Source of the DNA: a virus
Length of the DNA stretch: 46,887 bases
Direction: 5' to 3' (one strand)
Virus record (IMG/VR): IMGVR_UViG_3300003691_000013
Coordinates: 1 to 46,887 of that record
Position numbers and translations under genes: made by a program. Shown here piece after piece: positions 6,261-11,016 of the stretch. Below the pieces are notes generated by a model. The model did not search any database. It worked only from the letters and a program-made list of their open reading frames with translations, and was not told where the DNA came from. How positions within the stretch are numbered: position 1 is the first letter of the stretch; each line of letters starts with the position of its first letter.

Positions 6261-6529
6261 TGTACTTATTTGAAGTACTTGGTATACATTTAGGTTATCC
6301 TAGATGTTGTATCGCTGCATTTGATGCGCTAGGCGGTGCTCTTGGTAATCCCAAGGGAGCTGAAGCCGGCGAACATACAGGGTTTATACCTTGTCCAACT
6401 TGTACTGATAAAGTATTAAGTAAAGAAATAGCGTTGAAAGACCTAATAGTTAATAGAGAACATCCTAATGTGTTTCCAATAATGAAACACGAGGATTTAC
6501 CTGAAGATATTAGAAATATTTACGAATGA
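6260..6529 (+). CDS. Cys-rich hypothetical protein (89 aa), YPxCC...CPxC
   Basis: The sequence LGYPRCCIAAFDALGG near residue 12 and GFIPCPTCTDKVL near residue 42 place four cysteines (CC and CPTC) as in a small metal-binding or redox domain. The pattern recurs in uncharacterised bacterial and phage proteins that I remember, but I cannot assign a number with confidence. Start overlaps the previous stop by one base; its TGA overlaps the next ATG. Confidence 0.75.
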   Translation: MYLFEVLGIHLGYPRCCIAAFDALGGALGNPKGAEAGEHTGFIPCPTCTDKVLSKEIALKDLIVNREHPNVFPIMKHEDLPEDIRNIYE

Positions 6530-6687
6530 AAACACGAGGACTTATAATTAGAAAAGAATCTGCTTGGGTTGGGTTACATTACTCACCATACAACAAGAGG
6601 TATTGCCTAAACATATTACCTTGTTGTACCATTTGGCGGGTTAAAGATGGTGGCAACACCCCCCAAAGAAAATATATTAACCAATAA
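6526..6687 (+). CDS. Small basic hypothetical protein (53 aa)
   Basis: Reads MKTRGLIIRKESAWVGLHYS, continues through RYCLNILPCCTIWRVKDGG and ends KYINQ. The ATG overlaps the previous TGA (ATGA at 6526-6529). The pattern WVGxHYS...NILPCxTIxxVxxGGxxP resembles small phage proteins of unknown function. Confidence 0.65.
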   Translation: MKTRGLIIRKESAWVGLHYSPYNKRYCLNILPCCTIWRVKDGGNTPQRKYINQ

Positions 6688-6693
6688 CTACTT

Positions 6694-6930
6694 ATGGAAT
6701 CTAGTAAACTTGGGATCGCAAACCTTATAGGCGATATGATTAGTGATGGAGCACCGTCACATTATATAGATGCACACACCAGTGTTACAATGACACGAGG
6801 AGAATTTGAAACAAGATTAATTGAACGTAACATAACTCATAGAGAACTAATGCAATCACAATATTCAGGTAATGCTGAAGATGCAAGTGCTGTACTAGCT
6901 GACTTAGGAGTTATTCAAATACAATATTAA
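6694..6930 (+). CDS. Hypothetical protein (78 aa)
   Basis: Starts MESSKLGIANLIGDMISDGA; mixed composition with a C-terminal Ala/Asp helix and LGVIQIQY end. 6 bp after the previous gene. No family recognised. Confidence 0.65.
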   Translation: MESSKLGIANLIGDMISDGAPSHYIDAHTSVTMTRGEFETRLIERNITHRELMQSQYSGNAEDASAVLADLGVIQIQY

Positions 6931-6931
6931 T

Positions 6932-7084
6932 ATGAAACCACACTATTTTGTACTTATACTGTGCGCAGTATTCATACTAGTAATTAGAGTGACAAACATG
7001 CCCTTAGCGGTATCAATACCCCTTGCATTAGCGTTGGGGTGGTTTGCAGACGACATACAACGAATCTTAAAACTAGACGAGTAA
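6932..7084 (+). CDS. Small membrane protein (50 aa)
   Basis: Reads MKPHYFVLILCAVFILVIRV then a second hydrophobic stretch PLALALGWFADD. Two short membrane segments are likely. Its TAA overlaps the ATG of the next gene by one base (TAATG), marking both starts. Confidence 0.6.
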   Translation: MKPHYFVLILCAVFILVIRVTNMPLAVSIPLALALGWFADDIQRILKLDE

Positions 7085-7380
7085 TGATAAAAAATATAAT
7101 CATAGGCATACTAACATTGAGTATGTTCTATTTGGGATATCAAATATCCGCAGCAAATGTAAAAGTCCGTAATCTTAAGTTATTATTAACTGATTACGAA
7201 GAATTAGTAGATGATTGGGCTGATACAGCTGAAGAAGTTAAAGACCTCGCTACTGAATTAACTATTAAATTAGCTAACTGTAAAGGTTACCCAATTGATA
7301 GTTTAGGGAGCACTGTTCAAAGCTATTTGAAGAGACAAAAAGATGTTGTTTCCAAGGTTTATAAACCACCGGGAGACTAA
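7084..7380 (+). CDS. Membrane-anchored helical protein (98 aa)
   Basis: I place the start at the ATG at 7084 (MIKNIIIGILTLSMFYLGYQ) because it overlaps the previous stop; a longer frame from 7039 would run inside the previous gene. An N-terminal membrane segment (residues 3-18) is followed by a long charged helix and the end YKPPGD. The topology recalls an inner-membrane spanin, but there is no partner gene or lipobox nearby, so that is only a possibility. Confidence 0.7.
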   Translation: MIKNIIIGILTLSMFYLGYQISAANVKVRNLKLLLTDYEELVDDWADTAEEVKDLATELTIKLANCKGYPIDSLGSTVQSYLKRQKDVVSKVYKPPGD

Positions 7381-7772
7381 TGGACGCAAAGAATCTTGAT
7401 ATAGCCCTGTTTATGGGATGTAAGATTAATAATGAGCATAAAGTAACCCCAAAAGATACAAAGTATACTTTTCCTCATAAGAAAAATGAGGCAGTTCATG
7501 TTAATAATCTAAGGTACCATATATCTTGGGAATGGTTAATGCCTGTTATACACATATTGTTTAAGCCTTATGGGCCTGCAAGAGTGTATGAGCATTTACT
7601 TAAGGAAGAAGGAAGAGCATATAGTGCTACTAGATTAATACAGGATTATATGTTACATGGTAATATATTAAAGTGTAGAAATGTAGTAGCTGAAGTGTGT
7701 AAACTACATAAACTAGGGTTATTAAAACCAGACGAACTAATTAAAAGCACTTTCGCTTATGGACCTAGATAA
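7380..7772 (+). CDS. Hypothetical protein (130 aa)
   Basis: Contains YHISWEWLMPVIHIL near residue 47, a segment (Y/F-H-x-S-W-[DE]-W-L-M-P-V) that I know from many phage proteins of unknown function, and a C-terminal helical half. Overlaps its neighbours by 1 and 14 bp. Confidence 0.75.
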   Translation: MDAKNLDIALFMGCKINNEHKVTPKDTKYTFPHKKNEAVHVNNLRYHISWEWLMPVIHILFKPYGPARVYEHLLKEEGRAYSATRLIQDYMLHGNILKCRNVVAEVCKLHKLGLLKPDELIKSTFAYGPR

Positions 7773-7995
7773 TGAAATGATATCCAAAGATACTACAAGT
7801 CAAGGAATTGTAGACGCAATTAAGATAGTAATACCAATGTTAAATGGTTTATTAGAACAAGCTGCTGAATTGGGTATTAAACTCTCATTTAGAGTACGAC
7901 AATCAAATCCTGGGGATTTATCTTATTATGAGACTAAGGAAATGTCTAATATACGATTAAAGGATGCTAAACAATCAAGGGGACTAAAAACATGA
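7759..7995 (+). CDS. Hypothetical protein (78 aa)
   Basis: MDLDNEMISKDTTSQGIVDA followed by hydrophobic helix IKIVIPMLNGLLEQAAELG. Overlaps the previous gene by 14 bp and the next by 4 bp (ATGA). No family recognised. Confidence 0.65.
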   Translation: MDLDNEMISKDTTSQGIVDAIKIVIPMLNGLLEQAAELGIKLSFRVRQSNPGDLSYYETKEMSNIRLKDAKQSRGLKT

Positions 7996-8585
7996 GAATA
8001 TTAAGTAAGTATAAAGATTACTACGATTATTTCCAAGGTATCTTTGGGATGGATAAGACCAAAGTATATGATAGACGTAAAATGGTCAAACAAAAAGACT
8101 ATGTCAATTGTGTATTTGAAAACGATGTTGAGACTATTAGAATAGCTGTATGTAATAGGTTATATACAATATACTATTATAAAGGTAAAAGATATCATAC
8201 TCCAGATGAGTTAAGAGAACTAGGCAAGCTAAGATATAGTAAGTTTAGTTATAGTAGATATCATTATTGGAGAGAAGAAGAAGATTACAATAAAACGTAT
8301 GCTATGGAGAATGGTATCAGTACTGATGTTAATATTAGGGAACGACAGCCTGTATTAATAACTAAAAATCATTATTTTTCAAGAAATAGCAACTGGGAAG
8401 TACCCTTATTAAGTACATTTCAATTTCATAAGGTTATACCTGCTAAAGATATATACATTATGATTGAAACATTCTTAGGGTATTTAATAGATAATCCACC
8501 ACTACCTGACAACCAGACTAATATTGGTAAGGTAGAAGCACATGGATTTGATAAGAAACGGTCATTCAGACCTAAAATGAAATAA
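7992..8585 (+). CDS. Conserved phage-type hypothetical protein (197 aa)
   Basis: Starts MRILSKYKDYYDYFQGIFGM and continues with DKTKVYDRR, a beginning (KYKDYYDYxxGIxGxDxxxxYxR) recurrent in phages of many hosts. Very rich in Tyr, Arg and Lys. The role of this family is unknown to me. It ends the long coupled block; 20 bp further the tRNA region begins. Confidence 0.8.
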   Translation: MRILSKYKDYYDYFQGIFGMDKTKVYDRRKMVKQKDYVNCVFENDVETIRIAVCNRLYTIYYYKGKRYHTPDELRELGKLRYSKFSYSRYHYWREEEDYNKTYAMENGISTDVNIRERQPVLITKNHYFSRNSNWEVPLLSTFQFHKVIPAKDIYIMIETFLGYLIDNPPLPDNQTNIGKVEAHGFDKKRSFRPKMK

Positions 8586-8605
8586 CAATAACAAGGACAA
8601 AATTT

Positions 8606-8701
8606 CTTGCGGTAGCTCAGACTGGCCAGAGCAACTGTACAAGGTCATTACTTCACGGTAATGATCGTATGGTGCGCGTGGGTTCAACTCCCATCCCAAG
8701 A
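8606..8701 (+). tRNA. tRNA-like gene with an overlong anticodon arm; anticodon unclear
   Basis: Acceptor strands 8606-8612 (CTTGCGG) and about 8694-8700 (TCCCAAG), canonical TA (8-9), D-arm GCTC/GAGC (8615-8632) with a normal loop, and T-arm GTGGG-TTCAACT-CCCAT (8678-8694) are clear; one C/C mismatch weakens the acceptor. In place of the 17-nt anticodon arm there is a 40-nt hairpin: ACTGTAC (8634-8640) pairs with GTATGGT (8667-8673), then GGTCATTAC with GTAATGATC around a TTCACG loop, leaving an AA bulge. No seven-base anticodon loop with U33 can be formed without removing bases. It may be an interrupted tRNA, a degenerate one, or a tRNA mimic. Confidence 0.6.
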
Positions 8702-8711
8702 AATTTTCCAT

Positions 8712-8782
8712 TGACACATAGTGTAACGGAAGCACGACAGCTTCAAAAGCTGGCAGTTGAGGTTCGAATCCTTGCGTGTCAA
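8712..8782 (+). tRNA. tRNA with CAA anticodon, short variable arm
   Basis: 71-nt cloverleaf: acceptor TGACACA/CGTGTCA (one mismatch at 7:66), D-arm GTGT/GCAC, anticodon arm ACAGC-TTCAAAA-GCTGG with anticodon CAA at 8744-8746, T-arm with loop TTCGAAT, discriminator A; CCA is not encoded. CAA reads the leucine codon UUG, but leucine tRNAs normally have a long variable arm and this one has only four bases. The body looks more like a glutamine-type tRNA. Amino-acid identity is therefore uncertain. Confidence 0.8.
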
Positions 8783-8793
8783 CAAATAAAAAA

Positions 8794-8899
8794 GCGAGGG
8801 GGTTTCAAGCCAAGAGTCATAAGCACTGGGGTGGACTAGTGAAAGCGCGTACAAAAGCAGCTCCGGAGTCGTTGGGGTAATGTCCAACTACGCCCCCGC
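8794..8899 (+). ncRNA. Structured 106-nt element with T-arm-like hairpin
   Basis: GCG plus GGGG (8794-8801, one bulged A) pairs with CCCC plus CGC (8893-8899). Inside lie a hairpin CACTGG/CTAGTG (8824-8841), the palindrome CTCCGGAG (8861-8868), and GTTGG (8871-8875) pairing with CCAAC (8884-8888) around an 8-nt loop. The arrangement ends with a hairpin next to the closing stem as in tRNAs, but the T-loop sequence is not canonical. Much richer in G+C than its surroundings, as expected for a functional RNA. Identity unknown. Confidence 0.45.
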
Positions 8900-8954
8900 A
8901 CACAACAAGGCCCAGATGTGCCCAATTTAACGAACATCTATCATCATATTATAT

Positions 8955-9020
8955 AAACTAGTGCTTAAAGCTGTACAATTGGATAAAGGGATAATAGCCT
9001 AGTCGCCCTCCAGCTAGTTT
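8955..9020 (+). ncRNA. 66-nt stem-closed element upstream of gene 9059
   Basis: AAACTAG (8955-8961) pairs perfectly with CTAGTTT (9014-9020). An inner hairpin uses TTGG (8979-8982)/CCAG (9010-9013) and AGGG (8987-8990)/CCCT (9006-9009) with a four-base bulge. It is 38 nt from the next start codon, so it may be a leader element or a tRNA-sized small RNA. No T-loop is seen. Confidence 0.4.
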
Positions 9021-9058
9021 ATTTAAATTTAAAATTTTAAACACTAAATATAAATTAA

Positions 9059-9343
9059 ATGAAGAACAAAACTTATTATTACCATTCACCTCGCATTGAA
9101 GGGGAGAAGAGACATACTATTGCAGGAGTCTTAAACAAAGGAGAAATGAGCATCGGAATTGCATCTTGTTCAAAAGCAGATGTATTTATTAAAAGTAAAG
9201 GACGTGAATTAGCTGAAGAAAGAGCTACAAAAGCAATGTCCGGAAAAATATGCGTTGGAAAAAATGCACATATGGGAATAGCATTTAGAGCTATTGCTGT
9301 AGGTATTGTGGCATCAATGATGTCCAATAAATATAAATTCTAG
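9059..9343 (+). CDS. Hypothetical protein (94 aa)
   Basis: Starts MKNKTYYYHSPRIEGEKRHT and contains ADVFIKSKGRELAEERA. The fragment FxKxKGRxIAxxRA is common in short phage proteins of unknown function that process or bind nucleic acids only by guess. It is embedded in the RNA-gene region and followed directly by a terminator-like hairpin, so it is probably transcribed together with the upstream RNAs. Confidence 0.8.
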   Translation: MKNKTYYYHSPRIEGEKRHTIAGVLNKGEMSIGIASCSKADVFIKSKGRELAEERATKAMSGKICVGKNAHMGIAFRAIAVGIVASMMSNKYKF

Positions 9344-9371
9344 AAAGGGGTTAACCACAGCCCTTTCATTT
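9343..9371 (+). terminator. Terminator-like hairpin after gene 9059
   Basis: GAAAGGG (9343-9349) pairs with CCCTTTC (9361-9367), followed by ATTTATT. The stem overlaps the last base of the stop codon. The T-tract is interrupted, so efficiency is uncertain. Confidence 0.6.
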
Positions 9372-9379
9372 ATTAATAT

Positions 9380-9704
9380 AGAATATTAAGCTTATTTAAT
9401 CACTAAGAAAGATACATTAGGCTAATGTATTATCTCTAAAAAGAGCTAAGCTCTTAACGAGGGTGTCATTAGGGATGGTAACTACGATATGTATAAACAA
9501 TAAGAGATATCTTATACTCTGCCATATATTAATAAATAATCACCTAGTGACACAGGAAAAAGGGTTAATAGTACTAACACATAAACCAGTAACCCTGCGG
9601 TTAATGAGATCACCCAAGACACAGACGTATAAATCTCATAATTGAAGATCAAGATCAATACGTGCTTGCTGTTAGATGTGTTAAAGTCACTTTAAAATAA
9701 TACA
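9380..9704 (+). other. Hairpin-rich gene-free stretch, candidate small RNAs
   Basis: No supportable gene. Perfect hairpins follow one another: ATACATTA/TAATGTAT (9412-9430), AAGAGC/GCTCTT (9440-9454), a long one closed by GTGTCA (9464-9469) and TGACAC (9547-9552) with AGG/CCT and inner ATATG/CATAT and GTATAA/TTATAC, AGGGTTA/TAACCCT (9561-9596), ATGAGAT/ATCTCAT (9604-9638) and TTAAAGT/ACTTTAA (9681-9695). The loop of the ATGAGAT hairpin contains AGACGTATAAA, loosely like the conserved part of the tRNA inserts described below. The stretch is probably transcribed as structured RNA between tRNA genes. Confidence 0.45.
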
Positions 9705-9820
9705 GTTCACAATAACAAAAGCTATTAAAAGTATGTACATACTTTAAGTAGATAGGGTTAACTACATATGCCAGATGATATCTTAAGCCATATGTACGAA
9801 GGTTCGATCCCTTTGTGAAC
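9705..9820 (+). tRNA. Interrupted tRNA-like gene, two insertions, anticodon possibly TAA
   Basis: Acceptor strands GTTCACA (9705-9711) and TGTGAAC (9814-9820) pair perfectly; D-arm GTAG/CTAC (9748-9765) has a GGG-containing loop; T-arm GAAGG-TTCGATC-CCTTT is canonical. Between acceptor and D-arm there are 34 extra nt (9712-9745) ending in the perfect palindrome AAAGTATG-TA-CATACTTT (9728-9745). The anticodon stem ATATG/CATAT (9766-9770, 9789-9793) encloses 18 nt instead of 7; removal of 11 nt would leave loop CTTAAGC with anticodon TAA. Either the gene needs removal of inserts to work or it is decayed. The variable arm is short, unlike a normal leucine tRNA. Confidence 0.6.
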
Positions 9821-9842
9821 ATCTAATCTAAACAATAAAACT

Positions 9843-10067
9843 ATGTTAAAAATCATATTAAATACAATTAGACTATTTATAGCTATGATCCTCACCATAT
9901 TTGTAATGTGTTTAGTTATTACAGCAGTATTTTCACTCATATTCTGGGAAACCAGACTATTTGTGAATCTATGGGAGTCTATTAAAACACCTGAAATGTA
10001 TAATATACGTTTCCTTGGGGTATTCTTAGTAGCTTCTCTAATAATCAGTATTATCCGTAATAGATAA
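9843..10067 (+). CDS. Small membrane protein (74 aa)
   Basis: MLKIILNTIRLFIAMILTIF begins a long hydrophobic segment (residues 3-33), a short amphipathic region around ETRLFVNLWESIK follows, and a second segment (FLGVFLVASLIISII, 56-70) ends in RNR. Likely two transmembrane helices. It sits between two interrupted tRNA genes, with 6 bp to the tRNA-Met. No lysis family recognised. Confidence 0.7.
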   Translation: MLKIILNTIRLFIAMILTIFVMCLVITAVFSLIFWETRLFVNLWESIKTPEMYNIRFLGVFLVASLIISIIRNR

Positions 10068-10073
10068 TGCTTG

Positions 10074-10202
10074 GGGAAGGTAGCTCAGTCCGGTTAGAGC
10101 CCCTGTCTCAGATAGACCTAGTTTAGTAGATTAATATGTAAATAGACATTATTAAACTTACTTATAAACAGGTTGTCCCAGGTTCGAATCCTGGTCTTCC
10201 CC
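10074..10202 (+). tRNA. tRNA-Met(CAT) interrupted by a 54-nt insert
   Basis: Acceptor GGGAAGG (10074-10080) pairs with TCTTCCC (10195-10201); TA at 8-9; D-arm GCTC/GAGC with loop AGTCCGGTTA; anticodon stem CCTGT (10102-10106)/ACAGG (10168-10172); T-arm CCAGG-TTCGAAT-CCTGG. The anticodon loop is broken after CTCA (10107-10110) and resumes with TAA (10165-10167). Removing 10111-10164 gives CTCATAA, exactly the loop of elongator methionine tRNA, so this is a methionine (or, after modification, isoleucine) tRNA. A G at 10073 faces C73, an unusual end. CCA is not encoded. Confidence 0.88.
10111..10164 (+). other. 54-nt intron-like insert in tRNA-Met
   Basis: Inserted between anticodon bases 35 and 36 (one-base shift is equally possible: 10110-10163). 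Insert positions 10-15 (AGTTTA) can pair with positions 43-48 (TAAACT). Its last 22 nt, starting TAGACATTAT, align without gaps to those of the insert in the neighbouring tRNA-Gly. It is far too short for a group I or II intron and the exon junctions do not form an obvious archaeal bulge-helix-bulge. Removal mechanism unknown. Confidence 0.75.
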
Positions 10203-10221
10203 CAAAATAATTATACCACAT

Positions 10222-10346
10222 AGTGCGTTCGTCTAGTGGTAGGACGCCGTAATATTTACTTACATTGATTACACATCACTGTAGACATAATTTAAGTTAC
10301 TAAGCATTCCAAGCCGGTAACAGAGGTTCGATTCCTCTACGCACTG
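10222..10346 (+). tRNA. tRNA-Gly(TCC) interrupted by a 54-nt insert
   Basis: Acceptor AGTGCGT (10222-10228) and ACGCACT (10339-10345) pair perfectly, discriminator G10346. D-arm GTCT/GGAC, T-arm AGAGG-TTCGATT-CCTCT. The 5' anticodon strand stops after CCG (10247-10249, positions 27-29) and resumes with GC (10304-10305, positions 30-31). Joined, CCGGC pairs perfectly with GCCGG (10313-10317) around the loop ATTCCAA with anticodon TCC. The insert therefore lies inside the anticodon stem, a place where neither bacterial group I introns nor most archaeal introns are found. CCA is not encoded. Confidence 0.85.
10250..10303 (+). other. 54-nt intron-like insert in tRNA-Gly
   Basis: Boundaries are fixed by the restored stem pairing: no one-base shift works. 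The length equals that of the tRNA-Met insert. Insert positions 9-13 (ACTTA) pair with 44-48 (TAAGT). Compared with the other insert, the bases at insert positions 44 and 47 differ (A to T, C to G) and the opposite strand differs correspondingly, so pairing is kept. Shared motifs: GATTA in the middle, TAGACATWAT, and TTACTWA at the 3' end. Confidence 0.75.
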
Positions 10347-10354
10347 CAAAATCT

Positions 10355-10436
10355 AAAGAGTATAGGCCATTATAAAGGTTACTAAATTTTTCTATACATA
10401 AATAATGCTACCTTTGTAGATTATCTTATACTCTTT
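10355..10436 (+). promoter_or_regulatory. Bacteroidota-type promoter inside a nested inverted repeat
   Basis: TACCTTTG (10409-10416) matches the -7 core TAnnTTTG; a T-rich stretch at 10387-10391 lies at the distance of the -33 box. The promoter is enclosed by the 10-bp perfect arms AAAGAGTATA (10355-10364) and TATACTCTTT (10427-10436), with AAAGGT (10374-10379)/ACCTTT (10410-10415) nested inside. It follows the tRNA-Gly by 9 nt and precedes the small ORF at 10466. The arms could end tRNA transcription or bind a regulator. Confidence 0.6.
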
Positions 10437-10465
10437 TATATTAATTAATATATAAACTTATACAA

Positions 10466-10543
10466 ATGAGACAAATATACGTTTACATAATCGTAGTAGT
10501 ATTCCTACTAATTATAGCAGCAATTTCAACTAATCCAAATTAA
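10466..10543 (+). CDS. Tiny membrane peptide (25 aa)
   Basis: Reads MRQIYVYIIVVVFLLIIAAI then STNPN. One clear membrane segment. It is the first ORF after the promoter at 10409 and is 10 bp upstream of the next gene, which supports expression; the role is unknown. Confidence 0.5.
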   Translation: MRQIYVYIIVVVFLLIIAAISTNPN

Positions 10544-10553
10544 ATATATATAT

Positions 10554-10700
10554 ATGGCAACGAGAGGAGCAAATAAAGCCAAATGCCAAGGCTATAAAAT
10601 GGCAGGCACACGTATGAAGAATAGACTACGTAAATTAAACAAACACTTGAAAATACATCCAAATGATGCGCCTGCAAAAGCAGCGTTGAAATTGAGATAA
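10554..10700 (+). CDS. Small very basic protein (48 aa)
   Basis: Starts MATRGANKAKCQGYKMAGTR and ends APAKAALKLR; about a third Lys/Arg with few acidic residues. The shape (RLRKLNKHLKIHPND) suggests binding of nucleic acid, which would fit its place among RNA genes, but this is inference from charge only. Confidence 0.6.
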   Translation: MATRGANKAKCQGYKMAGTRMKNRLRKLNKHLKIHPNDAPAKAALKLR

Positions 10701-10707
10701 TAAATCA

Positions 10708-10770
10708 GGGGGCCATTAATTGAGTTACTCAGAGTTTGTAAATCTAATACGCACTCAATCAGATTTCCCC
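10708..10770 (+). ncRNA. Candidate H-type pseudoknot upstream of ORF 10788
   Basis: Stem 1: ATTGAGT (10719-10725) with ACTCAAT (10753-10759). Stem 2: AAATCT (10740-10745) with AGATTT (10761-10766). The stems interlock, giving a pseudoknot, and GGGG (10708-10711) can close onto CCCC (10767-10770). It ends 17 nt before the start of the next ORF, so a role in controlling its translation is conceivable. Confidence 0.4.
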
Positions 10771-10787
10771 GGAGCAATAAATCAGAC

Positions 10788-10895
10788 ATGATCAAAGTTA
10801 CTAAAACAGATAATCACAATCCCGGCTTACCTTCCTTTTCAGAAAAGCGAAGGATAAGTGAAAGGGATTACCAATCTACTTTGAACGACTACTGA
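10788..10895 (+). CDS. Small hypothetical protein (35 aa)
   Basis: Reads MIKVTKTDNHNPGLPSFSEK then RRISERDYQSTLNDY. The composition looks protein-like (NPGLPSF, RRISERDYQ). Between a pseudoknot and the tRNA-like module. Function unknown. Confidence 0.45.
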   Translation: MIKVTKTDNHNPGLPSFSEKRRISERDYQSTLNDY

Positions 10896-10918
10896 TTTTT
10901 ATAACTTAAGTTAACCAT

Positions 10919-10990
10919 ATTACAGGTTACTATTGGTTATTCTAGGTTCAAGTCCTAGTTTTGCCTTCGGGCAAAAATTATACCTGTAAT
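10919..10990 (+). ncRNA. Permuted tRNA / Y-RNA-like module
   Basis: ATTACAGGT (10919-10927) pairs perfectly with ACCTGTAAT (10982-10990). Enclosed are a perfect T-arm CTAGG-TTCAAGT-CCTAG (10942-10958) and, directly adjacent, a 7-bp helix TTTTGCC/GGCAAAA (10959-10976) capped by TTCG, placed like an acceptor stem whose ends are joined. The single-stranded part ACTATTGGTTA resembles a D-loop with GG. This is the layout of a circularly permuted tRNA whose anticodon-stem position is an end-to-end helix, as described for bacterial Y RNAs. There is no D-stem, and T-tract is absent, so it is not a terminator. It ends 26 nt before the gene at 11017. Confidence 0.5.
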
Positions 10991-11016
10991 GATTATTAAT
11001 TTTTAAAACATACTAA

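Noticed and set aside
8684-8887. 67-aa minus-strand ORF over the tRNA genes
   Set aside because: It is the complement of tRNA 8712-8782 and the structured element at 8794-8899; no coding evidence.
9463-9645. 60-aa plus-strand ORF starting MSLGMVTTIC
   Set aside because: It lies across several perfect hairpins, has poor protein character and no coupled neighbour; treated as structured non-coding DNA.
10111-10303. Group I or group II introns in the tRNA genes
   Set aside because: Only 54 nt long, without P/Q/R/S-type core, terminal G or domain V; therefore described as an unknown insert type.
10959-10976. UUCG-capped helix as a terminator
   Set aside because: The helix is preceded by T and followed by A residues on both strands, so no T-run follows it in either direction; it fits better as an acceptor-like helix.
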